In this document: in pieces, positions 1 through 6,565 of the stretch
Position numbering within the stretch: position 1 is the first letter of the stretch
Layout: the number at the start of each line of letters is the position of its first letter
Assembly (NCBI GenBank): GCA_964503895.1
Contig: CAZDCF010000030.1
Span: 1-13,343 of the forward strand
Length of the DNA: 13,343 nucleotides
Origin: Nitronereus sp964503895
Lineage (GTDB): Bacteria; Nitrospirota; Nitrospiria; Nitrospirales; UBA8639
Direction of reading: 5' to 3'
Translations under genes and position numbers: made by a program
Notes under the pieces: generated by a model
Told to the model about the DNA's origin: nothing
Seen by the model: the letters and a program-made list of their open reading frames with translations, nothing else
Databases searched by the model: none

Positions 1-12
1 TTCTGGACTTAA

Positions 13-138
13 GCTGGTGAAGAATTGAAAGCTGAAGGCAAAATGAAACACCTCCTACTCACAACAATCGCAGCCGTGGTGCTGGTGGGGTGTGGGGGTG
101 CAGCAATCGGCTCCTGCAGCATAAACACCACTCGCTGA
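13..138 (+). pseudogene. Truncated lipoprotein gene start fused to an ankyrin-protein tail fossil
   Basis: Reading from 43, an ATG opens a 31-codon frame ending at TGA 136-138. It begins M-K-H-L-L-L-T-T-I-A-A-V-V-L-V-G-C, a lysine-led hydrophobic stretch ending in a lipobox (L-V-G-C, Cys17), so a lipoprotein signal peptide. After the Cys only 14 unremarkable residues follow, so the mature protein is missing. The same frame upstream (13-42, just after a TAA at 10-12) reads A-G-E-E-L-K-A-E-G-K, resembling the C-terminus of verrucomicrobial ankyrin-repeat lipoproteins (from memory). I infer the remains of two adjacent members of such a family. Bases 41-104 are repeated exactly, inverted, at 963-1026. 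Expression as a 31-residue peptide is possible but unlikely. Confidence 0.5.
41..104 (+). repeat. 64-bp perfect inverted repeat, left copy
   Basis: This stretch is identical, base for base, to the reverse complement of 963-1026. The repeat starts two bases before the lipoprotein ATG and ends after codon 20 plus two bases, so it is a duplicated signal-peptide start in opposite orientation. The two copies face each other across the FAS1 gene. Confidence 0.95.
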
Positions 139-175
139 AGCCGTTGCGAAGTGCCAGCCGCCTCGCGGAACTGTA

Positions 176-910
176 TTACTTAGATGCGGCCATTACCTGA
201 TCTAGGCATTTACGAGCCTCCCAAGCTTTGTCTGTTGGTGAATCTAATTTTGAAAGGTTTTTAATAGATTTAGACACCAATTGTCTGCTTTCAGAATCTA
301 ACTGATTCTCTGGCAGCATTGACAAGCAAACAAGAGTCATCTCATAAATACTCGCACAGGCTGTGTGATTGCCATGATTGAATTGTGGTACCCCCATACT
401 GATTGATTTAGATACAAGAGATTTAACAGTGGGCGTAATTGTAGATAGTTCCGGAATTAGAACCGAGTCTATTACATGAACAATACCATTTGTGGCTTCA
501 ATATCTACTTGTGTTATTTTAGATTTATTAATAAATACCGTTTCATCGGAAACAGAAAAGTTCACATCTTGATCGGCAAGAGTCGTCAATGGTAATATTG
601 GCAAATTGTTGCTTTTAAACCTGCCAGAAACAACATGATATTTTAGAACAGTTTGCAACATGCCGATGTTTTCAGGCTGTAGTAGTTGATTTAAAGTTTT
701 CTTGGGAAGTTTAGCAAATGCTTCGTCAGTTGGTGCAAATATTGTTAGCGGGCCATCTGACTTGAGCGCTTCCACCAACTTCGCTTTTTTGGCAGCTTCT
801 AGTAAAAGTCCAAATTTTTCTGATTTACTTGCGACTTCTACTATGTCCTGTCCGTACGTTGCAATTGAACCTAGTAAACCGATTGCGATACATGTGAATA
901 ATTTGTACAC
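176..910 (-). CDS. Secreted FAS1 (fasciclin) protein with helical C-terminal extension
   Basis: A 244-residue protein. Residues 1-20 form a signal peptide (short basic start, then I-A-I-G-L-L-G-S-I-A), so it is exported. Residues 21-155 are one FAS1 domain, an adhesion and matrix fold: the H1 motif T-I-F-A-P-T-D-E-A-F-A-K-L-P is at 57-70, Y-H-V-V at 91-94, and the H2 motif N-G-I-V-H-V-I-D-S-V at 141-150. Single-domain bacterial FAS1 proteins usually end here, as the paralogue at 12714-13187 does. This one continues for about 85 residues with a predicted helical segment containing F-N-H-G-N-H-T-A-C-A-S-I-Y-E (177-190), a conserved-looking motif I cannot name. The start is GTG at 908-910, because an in-frame TGA lies 30 bases upstream and no other start codon intervenes. 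No Shine-Dalgarno is obvious. The gene looks more AT-rich than its surroundings and sits between two inverted repeat copies. Confidence 0.9.
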   Translation of the reverse strand: MYKLFTCIAIGLLGSIATYGQDIVEVASKSEKFGLLLEAAKKAKLVEALKSDGPLTIFAPTDEAFAKLPKKTLNQLLQPENIGMLQTVLKYHVVSGRFKSNNLPILPLTTLADQDVNFSVSDETVFINKSKITQVDIEATNGIVHVIDSVLIPELSTITPTVKSLVSKSISMGVPQFNHGNHTACASIYEMTLVCLSMLPENQLDSESRQLVSKSIKNLSKLDSPTDKAWEARKCLDQVMAASK

Positions 911-940
911 TTGATTAAAATCACAAAGTTTGTGACTTAG

Positions 941-1024
941 TCAAATATCACCCAAGCCTAAAGCTGCACCCCCACACCCCACCAGCACCACGGCTGCGAT
1001 TGTTGTGAGTAGGAGGTGTTTCAT
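941..1024 (-). pseudogene. Truncated lipoprotein gene start (right copy), in frame with the FAS1 gene
   Basis: On the minus strand an ATG at 1024-1022 opens the same lipoprotein signal peptide as at position 43. It diverges after Gly-Ala-Ala and stops at TGA 943-941 after 27 codons. The TGA lies in the same reading frame as the downstream FAS1 gene, 30 bases before its GTG. I read this as the dead start of an ankyrin-type lipoprotein gene. A single TGA-to-sense change would give a FAS1 protein with a lipoprotein leader followed by its own signal peptide, which would be redundant. Confidence 0.5.
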
Positions 1025-1026
1025 TT
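963..1026 (-). repeat. 64-bp perfect inverted repeat, right copy
   Basis: Exact reverse complement of 41-104. The 858 bases between the copies contain the FAS1 gene. Recombination between the copies would invert that gene relative to its flanks. No transposase and no flanking target-site duplication can be seen, so this is not a recognisable insertion sequence. Confidence 0.95.
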
Positions 1027-1090
1027 GTCGAAGGCGTTCAAGTGGTGGAGTGGGTTGGTTTAGGGGTAAAAGATGCCGCCACAATTCCGA

Positions 1091-1141
1091 TCAGCTTTTG
1101 CCGCCGTGTTTGCGGAGGAGGGCAGCTGACAACCGCGACAA
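1091..1141 (-). pseudogene. C-terminal fossil of an ankyrin-repeat protein
   Basis: On the minus strand this frame reads L-S-R-L-S-A-A-L-L-R-K-H-G-G-K-S and then TGA at 1093-1091. A-x-L-L-R-K-H-G-G-K is the typical end of an ankyrin helix pair followed by the family tail. It lies 64 bases upstream of the dead lipoprotein start at 1024, so tail and head have the same order as at positions 13-45. The rest of 1027-1183 holds no other readable coding segment. Confidence 0.4.
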
Positions 1142-1183
1142 GCGTGAATGGCACACTTGTGGTCCATTTAATCAAGCGCATTT

Positions 1184-2704
1184 CTAGATTTGTTGATTCT
1201 TGGATTTGAATGGGATGCTGTGTTGTTTTGAAATGAGATTGGCAGCAATACGCCCGGATTCGTAGATCGTTGGCAGTCCGCTCCCTGGATGAGTACCGCC
1301 ACCGACAAGATAGCAGTTGTCTAGTTCTTCAAACTTGTTGCGCGGTCTGAAATAAAGCATTTGCATAAATGAATGCGCAAGGTTGAAGGTGGCTCCGTAT
1401 TGAATGTTCATATCTTGCCATGTTTGAGGTGTGAAAATGATTTCCTCACGGATATGATCCTCAAGGTCGGACATTTTAGCACGTTCTATAAGCGCCTTCA
1501 TAACACAATCACGAAAAGCTTTTTTCTCTTTGTTCCAGTCAATTTCAGACTTCTGGTTTGGCACTGGGACAAGGACGTAAACAGATGAATGGCCATCAGG
1601 GGCGAGGGTCGAATCCGTTACACTGGCATTACGAACATAGAACGAGAGGTCTTTAGACAGAACCTTGTTTTCGAAGATATCCTGAATGTTGCCTTTGTAA
1701 TCCTCTGCAAAAAAAACCGTGTGATGGGGAAGGTCGTAAATCTTGTCAAGGCCAAGGTGTAACATGAAGGTGGAGCAGGAGTACTTTCTGGAATCAACTT
1801 TTTCCGGGCTATACTTCTTGAGAATGTTCGGTGGAATCAGATTCTTCATGGCGTAGCCAAAGTCGGCGTTAAGTACTGTTTCATCCGCAAGAATTTGTTC
1901 TCCGTTACCCAATTCAACGCCACGGACTTTTTTGTTCTCGATGAGCAATTGTTTCACAGGGGTGTTCAGGTGGATTTCAATCCCATATTCACGGCACACC
2001 TTGGCCATAGCTTCGGATATTTCACTCAGCCCTCCCATCGTATGGTAGACACCAAATGCATGTTCCACGTACGGGAGAATTGCAAAAGCTCCCGGGCAGT
2101 CCCAGGCTGACATGCCCAGATATTTCGACTGAAAGGTGAATGATAGTTTTAGTTTTTCATCCTTGAAATAGTCTCCAAGCACACCGATTAACGATCGACC
2201 TAAAGACAGGTTCCGCGCTGCTTTCATGAAACCCTTGGAGAGGTACTGGCTAAAGCTGGAGTACTCTTTTTGAAGGCAAGGGTACATCAACTCGAAGCGC
2301 CGTTTTTCTACAGCCATAAAACGATCGTATCCGTCCCTGTTACCCGGGAAACTTCCATCGATTTGCTGCAGCATGGCTTCTCTTTCAGTCGTGGGTTCGA
2401 GTCTAACATCCTTAAATTGAAGCCGGTACATCGGCTCCAGTTTCACGGGTTTGAGGTAGTCATTAATGTTTCGGTCGGCCTCCTCAAAAACTTCATCGAG
2501 GATGAACTTCATCATTAAAAAGGTCGGGCCCGTGTCAAATTTGTAACCGTTGCGAATAATGGCCGCATTGCGGCCGCCAACTTGAGCTGCTTTCTCGAAT
2601 ATCCGAACTTTGAAACCACGGCGGGCAAGTAACATGGCGGCAGTTAGTCCTCCCGGGCCTGCTCCAACGATGTTGATGTGTATTTTGTTCGGTTGAACTT
2701 CCAT
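1184..2704 (-). CDS. CrtI/CrtN-family carotenoid (phytoene or diapophytoene) desaturase
   Basis: A flavoprotein of 506 residues, the normal CrtI length, that would desaturate phytoene (C40) or diapophytoene (C30) at the membrane in carotenoid synthesis. The N-terminus carries the FAD-binding Rossmann motif V-G-A-G-P-G-G (13-19) followed by E-K and the V-G-G-R signature (36-45). The C-terminus has the family's G-G-G-T-H-P-G-S-G-L-P segment and E-S-G-R-I-A-A-N-L-I (about 466-491). C30 against C40 substrate cannot be decided here; other CrtI-like activities (neurosporene, zeta-carotene or isomerase roles) are possible. I chose the ATG at 2704-2702; a TTG one codon earlier would add one residue. 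No crtB/crtM synthase is in the window. The leader contains a short dyad just upstream of the start. The gene is orphaned from other pigment genes, but light-response genes lie nearby. Confidence 0.9.
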   Translation of the reverse strand: MEVQPNKIHINIVGAGPGGLTAAMLLARRGFKVRIFEKAAQVGGRNAAIIRNGYKFDTGPTFLMMKFILDEVFEEADRNINDYLKPVKLEPMYRLQFKDVRLEPTTEREAMLQQIDGSFPGNRDGYDRFMAVEKRRFELMYPCLQKEYSSFSQYLSKGFMKAARNLSLGRSLIGVLGDYFKDEKLKLSFTFQSKYLGMSAWDCPGAFAILPYVEHAFGVYHTMGGLSEISEAMAKVCREYGIEIHLNTPVKQLLIENKKVRGVELGNGEQILADETVLNADFGYAMKNLIPPNILKKYSPEKVDSRKYSCSTFMLHLGLDKIYDLPHHTVFFAEDYKGNIQDIFENKVLSKDLSFYVRNASVTDSTLAPDGHSSVYVLVPVPNQKSEIDWNKEKKAFRDCVMKALIERAKMSDLEDHIREEIIFTPQTWQDMNIQYGATFNLAHSFMQMLYFRPRNKFEELDNCYLVGGGTHPGSGLPTIYESGRIAANLISKQHSIPFKSKNQQI

Positions 2705-2710
2705 CAAAAT

Positions 2711-2745
2711 CAGAGATGAGTGCTACGCCTTGGAGTAAATCTCTG
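2711..2745 (-). promoter_or_regulatory. Leader stem-loop immediately upstream of the desaturase start
   Basis: CAGAGAT (2711-2717) and ATCTCTG (2739-2745) form a 7-bp inverted repeat with a 21-base loop, ending 6 bases before the desaturase ATG. In the transcript it would place a hairpin in the ribosome-entry region. No Shine-Dalgarno is seen elsewhere in the leader. Regulatory significance is a guess. Confidence 0.25.
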
Positions 2746-2779
2746 CACCTTGTTAAAGGTAGTTAATCGGTATATAACA

Positions 2780-2817
2780 ACGGGCGCTGGGAACTGCATG
2801 CATCCAATGGCGCCCGT
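2780..2817. other. Dyad between propeller-protein and desaturase genes
   Basis: ACGGGCGC (2780-2787) and GCGCCCGT (2810-2817) are perfect 8-bp arms spaced by 22 bases. On the minus strand the second arm is followed by a weak T-rich stretch, so it could be the terminator of the upstream propeller gene or an operator before the desaturase. A second near-palindrome (CTTGGCCAAG then CTTGGTCAAG, 2930-2949) lies just past the propeller gene's stop. The remaining intergenic bases show no gene. Confidence 0.3.
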
Positions 2818-2958
2818 CAATTTCGATTGGTGGTGGGTTTTTTTGAGATGCCATTGGCCATCATCGAACGGCGGCTACATTAAATCGGTTAGCATTTTAC
2901 GGTTTATTGCTTACGGACAACTAGCTTAACTTGGCCAAGCTTGGTCAAGAGCAGCTAA

Positions 2959-4299
2959 TCAACCCTTCCAATCAAACAGGTGCAAGCGGTTCAGACTTCT
3001 GACAATCAGCGTACGGTTGTGAACTCCGAGATGCGCCCATGATTCTCCCTCGGTTAAACGGCGCTCGGAAAGAATGTTCAGTTCTGTTGGATCGGCTTGA
3101 ATCAAGTAGAGAATGCCTTTTTGGTCCAGGGCAAGTATCTTGTCACCGTTGATGACTAGACTCATGTATTTGCCAAAACTCTTACTGCTGACCCATTGTT
3201 CACCACCGGTTTCGAGGTCAAAACAGGCAAGCCGCTGGTTTTGTAGATGTAGATACGCCTTTCCGTCGTATAAAACAGGACTGCACATGTAGCCTCTTGC
3301 CCTATTGGTCCATTTTTCCTCTGTTTTCCATTTGTTGTTTTTTTGAGCGATTTGAATGTAGGAAGATCCGACACGATAGGTACTGGTGTAAATCCCATCC
3401 TTGAAGATCATCGGTGTGAGAATGTTCATTCCTCTGTATGCCTTGATGGGGCGTTTCCACAAAACCTTGCCATCTTCGGGATTTATACCAGTGAGATCTG
3501 AACGTGTTAGTATGAGGAATTGATCTTGGCCAGCGATATTCCCAAAGGCAGGGGAGGAAAAAGCGCTGCCCCACATTCCTCCCCTGTCCTTTAAAGTACG
3601 CCAAATGACTGTGCCTGTTTCCTGATCAATCTTGTTAAAACTGGCTCCTGCCTGAACGTAAAGATGATTTTCATCCACCAGGGGGGAACTGGCAAAACCG
3701 AAGTCGGGCAGGGGTGTTCCGAATTGCTTTGGAAAGTCTATTTCCCATTGAATTTCGCCTGAATTCGCGTCAAGGCACAATAAGTGATCTCGCATGCCTC
3801 CAACGAAAACTCGGTCATTAGCCACGGCAGGGGTGGAACGTATCCAACTTCCGTTTCGTGCGGCAAAGAAGGGTACCTTCATTTTGCCGGCCCAGTTTTG
3901 TTTCCATTTGAGTTTCCCGTCCTCAAGGCCATATGCCAAAACCGACTCCTTGCCCTTGGCAGATTCGGTTGTGAAGATCAGTTTGCCATCGGTAATAGGA
4001 CCGGAATAGCTCGCGCCAAGTTTTTCCGAGGACCATTTCGGCACCAATGACGTTTCACCAATGCTTGTCGGCCAGGGGTCGCCCGTCTGGCTTCCATCCC
4101 GTAAACTGCCCCGCCATTGGTTCCAATCCGTGCCATGAGTGGGATCTGTGGTCAGACCCATAAGGACCACAATTAACCCAATACGAATGGCAGAGCGGAA
4201 TGGTTTGCGTGGATGAGATGTGATATCAAAATCAAAGTGCGGCTCGTCAGTTGCTACCGAGCGCCGGTTATTTGGATGAACTTTTTTTAACATGACCAT
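2959..4299 (-). CDS. Exported PQQ-like beta-propeller protein
   Basis: A protein of 446 residues. After a long basic N-terminus a hydrophobic segment (about 37-50, I-R-I-G-L-I-V-V-L-M-G-L) looks like a signal peptide or membrane anchor, followed by D-W-N-Q-W-R-G-S-L-R-D-G (58-69). That opening is typical of planctomycete and verrucomicrobial PQQ-repeat proteins. The rest consists of repeated blades with the pattern W-x-x-x-G and aromatic-Asp-G-K-x-Y, for example D-G-K-L-K-W-K, N-S-G-E-I-Q-W-E, E-T-G-T-V-I-W-R, E-D-G-K-V-L-W-K, E-T-G-G-E-Q-W. These define a BamB/PQQ-dehydrogenase-like propeller without visible catalytic residues or cytochrome motif. The role is unknown; such proteins may be scaffolds or binding proteins in the cell envelope. 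The signal begins unusually late, so the true start may lie downstream of the ATG at 4299; ATG 4293 is two codons later. No partner gene is adjacent. Confidence 0.8.
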   Translation of the reverse strand: MVMLKKVHPNNRRSVATDEPHFDFDITSHPRKPFRSAIRIGLIVVLMGLTTDPTHGTDWNQWRGSLRDGSQTGDPWPTSIGETSLVPKWSSEKLGASYSGPITDGKLIFTTESAKGKESVLAYGLEDGKLKWKQNWAGKMKVPFFAARNGSWIRSTPAVANDRVFVGGMRDHLLCLDANSGEIQWEIDFPKQFGTPLPDFGFASSPLVDENHLYVQAGASFNKIDQETGTVIWRTLKDRGGMWGSAFSSPAFGNIAGQDQFLILTRSDLTGINPEDGKVLWKRPIKAYRGMNILTPMIFKDGIYTSTYRVGSSYIQIAQKNNKWKTEEKWTNRARGYMCSPVLYDGKAYLHLQNQRLACFDLETGGEQWVSSKSFGKYMSLVINGDKILALDQKGILYLIQADPTELNILSERRLTEGESWAHLGVHNRTLIVRSLNRLHLFDWKG

Positions 4300-5092
4300 A
4301 AATTTAACTATTTTTTAGACGGGGCTTTTAATTCCGTTGACCAGATTGGCTAAGTATTAAAGGCCCATATACTGTTCGCATGCGTCCACGACTGGGTCAA
4401 ATACGCGGCTTTTTTGCCGGAGCCAAAGACCGGCCTGGGGCAAACACCGTCGTCAACATGCGAGCATTCGAGTGCATCGCGAATCTGTTGGGGCTTTCAA
4501 ACACGCCTTTATCATCGCACCTTCGTGGACTGCCGCAGTTCGCTGCTTTCCGGGTAGTACTTTTCCACACCCGCATAGGTGTAATTTTGCATGGCGCCAG
4601 CTGGGATTCGTCGATTCTGGATTTTACATTGGAGAGGCGTACGAGGTTTGAACTCCCGGTTCACCTTCGGGCGTACCCTATGGTGCTGTGACATACGGCT
4701 ACGAAAAAGAGCCTGACCACCTCTTTCGGCAAGTGGCCCGCATCTTGGACAGGAGCAATCAAGAAAGACTCGATAAACAATCTCTGACCAACAGATTGTG
4801 GAACTTTATTTCCATGTCGCAGGGTCCGGGTGAGTTATAACGAAGAGAAGGCGATCGGATTAACGGTGTCGTGAGGACATCCAAGAATCCCGTGTAGCGA
4901 CTATGGACTCGAGTGTATAAGAAGGCGCTGCTCTTGATCCGAAATTCTCAACAGACGATCGTATGAGATACTTTAAATCCCACTGTCTCTCAACAAATGT
5001 CACACTGTTTCAGTTAGTTGATGCACTGTTTCAAGGGCTGGCATTGGTTGTATTCCGCGTCAGTTTGGGCTGGCGAGAGTTTTTTGGTGACT
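4300..5092. other. Long stretch without a convincing gene
   Basis: Between the propeller gene and the hairpin units I find no frame with a recognisable domain. A 103-codon plus-strand frame (4380-4691) and a 60-codon minus-strand frame (4512-4694) overlap each other and have no recognisable motifs. The only coding-like stretch is the fossil described at 4679-4840. CACTGTTTCA occurs twice near 5004-5041. The region may be decayed coding DNA. Confidence 0.5.
4679..4840 (+). pseudogene. Possible coding fossil, unrecognised protein
   Basis: This frame reads Y-G-A-V-T-Y-G-Y-E-K-E-P-D-H-L-F-R-Q-V-A and continues R-I-L-D-R-S-N-Q-E-R-L-D-K-Q-S-L, ending G-P-G-E-L with TAA at 4838-4840. The residue mix (charged, amphipathic, few rare residues) looks protein-like rather than random. 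There is no ATG; the only start is GTG at 4688, giving 50 residues without a visible ribosome-binding site. The frame carrying F-E-L-P-V-H-L-R upstream stops at 4691, so a frameshift could once have joined them. I do not recognise the family. Confidence 0.25.
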
Positions 5093-5189
5093 TTGCGAAT
5101 ATTGCGATAGTTATATCTAGTCAGCATGTGCTGATTTCATAGCCGTTAGGATTACCCAGCGCCTCGTCAGCGGCGGTTGGCGGGGTTTT
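5093..5189 (+). ncRNA. Hairpin-terminator unit 1, possible small RNA
   Basis: A TATATC element (5112-5117) resembling a -10 box precedes the hairpin TCAGC-ATGT-GCTGA (5121-5134). About 28 bases later comes a strong intrinsic terminator: CCTCGTCAGC (5162-5171), loop GGCG, GTTGGCGGGG (5176-5185), then TTTT. No open reading frame fits between them. A -35 box at the normal distance is not clear (TTGCGA at 5093 is only 13 bases away). A transcript of roughly 65-70 nt would be expected. Unit 2 repeats the arrangement 110-112 bases downstream. Confidence 0.35.
5162..5189 (+). terminator. Intrinsic terminator, first of a tandem pair
   Basis: The 10-bp stem CCTCGTCAGC / GTTGGCGGGG contains G-U pairs, closes on loop GGCG and is followed by TTTTATTT. 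No plus-strand gene precedes it within 4 kb, so it must end either a small RNA or a lost gene. Confidence 0.7.
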
Positions 5190-5209
5190 ATTTGACTAGA
5201 CCGCTAACA

Positions 5210-5304
5210 ATGCGATGTTTGTATAGTCAGTGGGTTGCTGACGCTTGGTGTGGGGTTAACACTAGTGAAGAGATCCCGTCGGCTTCGGTTGGCGGGGTTT
5301 TCTT
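5210..5304 (+). ncRNA. Hairpin-terminator unit 2, possible small RNA
   Basis: This parallels unit 1. A shared ATGCGAT-like block precedes TATAGT (5222-5227), then hairpin GTCAG-N7-CTGAC (5226-5242), then a single-stranded stretch, then a terminator nearly identical to unit 1's. The loops and middle have diverged while the ends are kept, which is what a duplicated structured RNA would look like. A correct -35 spacing is not seen. Confidence 0.35.
5274..5302 (+). terminator. Intrinsic terminator with UUCG loop, second of the pair
   Basis: CCCGTCGGC (5275-5283), tetraloop TTCG (5284-5287) and GTTGGCGGG (5288-5296) form a 9-bp stem with three G-U pairs, followed by G and TTTTCTTG. It shares CGGTTGGCGGGGTTTT with the terminator at 5162-5189. 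Confidence 0.75.
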
Positions 5305-5362
5305 GTCTATAAGAGTTCCATTCATGTGATGAGCCACCGCTGAGTCACTTACCAGAAATAAC

Positions 5363-6565
5363 TTAATGGCTCGACTCGTTGGTCACTGTGAGGGCAATTT
5401 TGATGGCTTCTTTTGTTGCGTGTGTTGATGCAGTCGGATCGTCTCCAATATTACGCATCAACTCTTTGGACACTGCTGCAAACGCAGGTTCAAGAAGGCC
5501 CTGTGCTGAAACCGAAATTTCCACCTTCGTACCAAAATCTTCCACACTAATCGATAAACCATCTGACAACCCGGTGCTGGCCAATTCCATGGCAATGAGC
5601 GTAAGGCAACTTGACACCAGTCCCACTGCCAGAGGTTGTGGTGTAGCCAGTAAAGGATCGTTTTGTAACTCTGGCAGCGGAGCACCTCCCACATCTCTGC
5701 AGTTGGAACGAGACAGATCTTGTGCAGCATTTAGTACATCGGACAAACGTGCTGTTGAAGTGTCTTGCAGAACTCTCTCCAGAGCGGATACACAATCCTC
5801 AGCATCTTCCGTTCTCACCTCTATCTCGATGATCGAATTATCCAAATCTTCCAGGGCAAGATATGCTTGCTTAAACTCTCTCTCAACTGCGCCGGGGGTA
5901 GTTGCCCCTCCTGTTTGAGGATGTCTTAGAAGTCGAAGTAAGGACTTTAGGGTCGATGATGCTATTCGCCCTTCAGCAGCGCTGTTTTTCACCAACCCCA
6001 AAGATTCCCGTAATTCGGTGAAGCTTGGTGATACTGCTCGCTGAGTAAGTGAGAGTCTGGGATTTGTTCGCTGCGCACTTAGAACTTCAAGACGTTGGCT
6101 TACCAGATCAGCCAGTTTAGCCAACTTCCGCCGCTCATCATTAGAGAAAGTTCGAACCTTTGTGTCGATAACACAAAGAGACCCAGTAACAACTTGATTG
6201 ACCTTCACAGGAATACCAAGATAGGACTTGATACCATAAAGTTTAACCAAATGTTGAGGGACACGTTCGTCTTCTTCTGCGTTCTCAACTTCGAAGGGTT
6301 CACCGTCTCGAACTACGAATTGGCAGAATGAAACATCCCGCTCAGTTGCACGCGAAATGGCCAGATCGTCCGGCAATCCGTAGTGAGCCTTAAAGAATTG
6401 TATTCGCTCTAACACGAGTGTGACTAGTGCGATAGGTGTCGAAAGCCCGCCAGCTGCGTCATTGGCTATGGCCTGCAGTTCGGTGTCTTCCGCCTCTGCG
6501 AGCAACCCTTCGGTGAAAGCTGAATGCCGTTCGGGCCTTTTACCCAGTGCGTCGTATCTATCCAT
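5363..6565 (-). CDS. GAF-domain sensory protein with kinase-like but degenerate C-terminus
   Basis: A soluble protein of 400 residues with no signal peptide or membrane segment. Residues about 25-160 form a GAF domain of the class in bacterial sensor proteins: S-F-C-Q-F-V-V (79-85), E-V-E-N-A-E-E-D-E-R-V (92-102), Y-L-G-I-P-V (115-120), V-T-G-S-L-C-V-I-D (126-134). A polar linker and a helical, probably coiled-coil region follow (about 190-285). Residues 295-395 have the size and rhythm of a histidine-kinase ATPase region (L-I-A-M-E-L-A-S at an N-box-like place, V-E-D-F-G-T-K-V-E-I-S-V), but lack a clear N box, G1/G2 boxes and phospho-accepting His. I read it as a non-catalytic signalling protein with unknown ligand. 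The ATG at 6565 gives a full GAF. It is divergent from the CIA30 gene and the last of the more GC-rich genes. Confidence 0.75.
   Translation of the reverse strand: MDRYDALGKRPERHSAFTEGLLAEAEDTELQAIANDAAGGLSTPIALVTLVLERIQFFKAHYGLPDDLAISRATERDVSFCQFVVRDGEPFEVENAEEDERVPQHLVKLYGIKSYLGIPVKVNQVVTGSLCVIDTKVRTFSNDERRKLAKLADLVSQRLEVLSAQRTNPRLSLTQRAVSPSFTELRESLGLVKNSAAEGRIASSTLKSLLRLLRHPQTGGATTPGAVEREFKQAYLALEDLDNSIIEIEVRTEDAEDCVSALERVLQDTSTARLSDVLNAAQDLSRSNCRDVGGAPLPELQNDPLLATPQPLAVGLVSSCLTLIAMELASTGLSDGLSISVEDFGTKVEISVSAQGLLEPAFAAVSKELMRNIGDDPTASTHATKEAIKIALTVTNESSH

Noticed and set aside
702..914. Plus-strand frame opposite the FAS1 gene
   Set aside because: It is the antisense shadow of the FAS1 coding region, with no independent signals.
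41..1026. Insertion sequence or composite transposon
   Set aside because: The inverted repeats are perfect, but they begin inside a lipoprotein gene start, no transposase is encoded between them and no target duplication flanks them.
4640..4672. tRNA-like T-arm (GGTTTGAACTCCC and GGTTCACC)
   Set aside because: No acceptor, D-arm or anticodon stem can be paired around it.
4380..4691. 103-codon plus-strand open frame
   Set aside because: It has no recognisable motif, no ribosome-binding site and an overlap with an opposite-strand frame; residue composition is not convincing.
4512..4694. 60-codon minus-strand open frame ending E-L-R-Q-S-T-K-V-R
   Set aside because: It contains the locally protein-like segment N-Y-T-Y-A-G-V-E-K-Y-Y-P-E-S, but I recognise no family, and no upstream signal supports translation. 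Kept only as part of the gene-less stretch.
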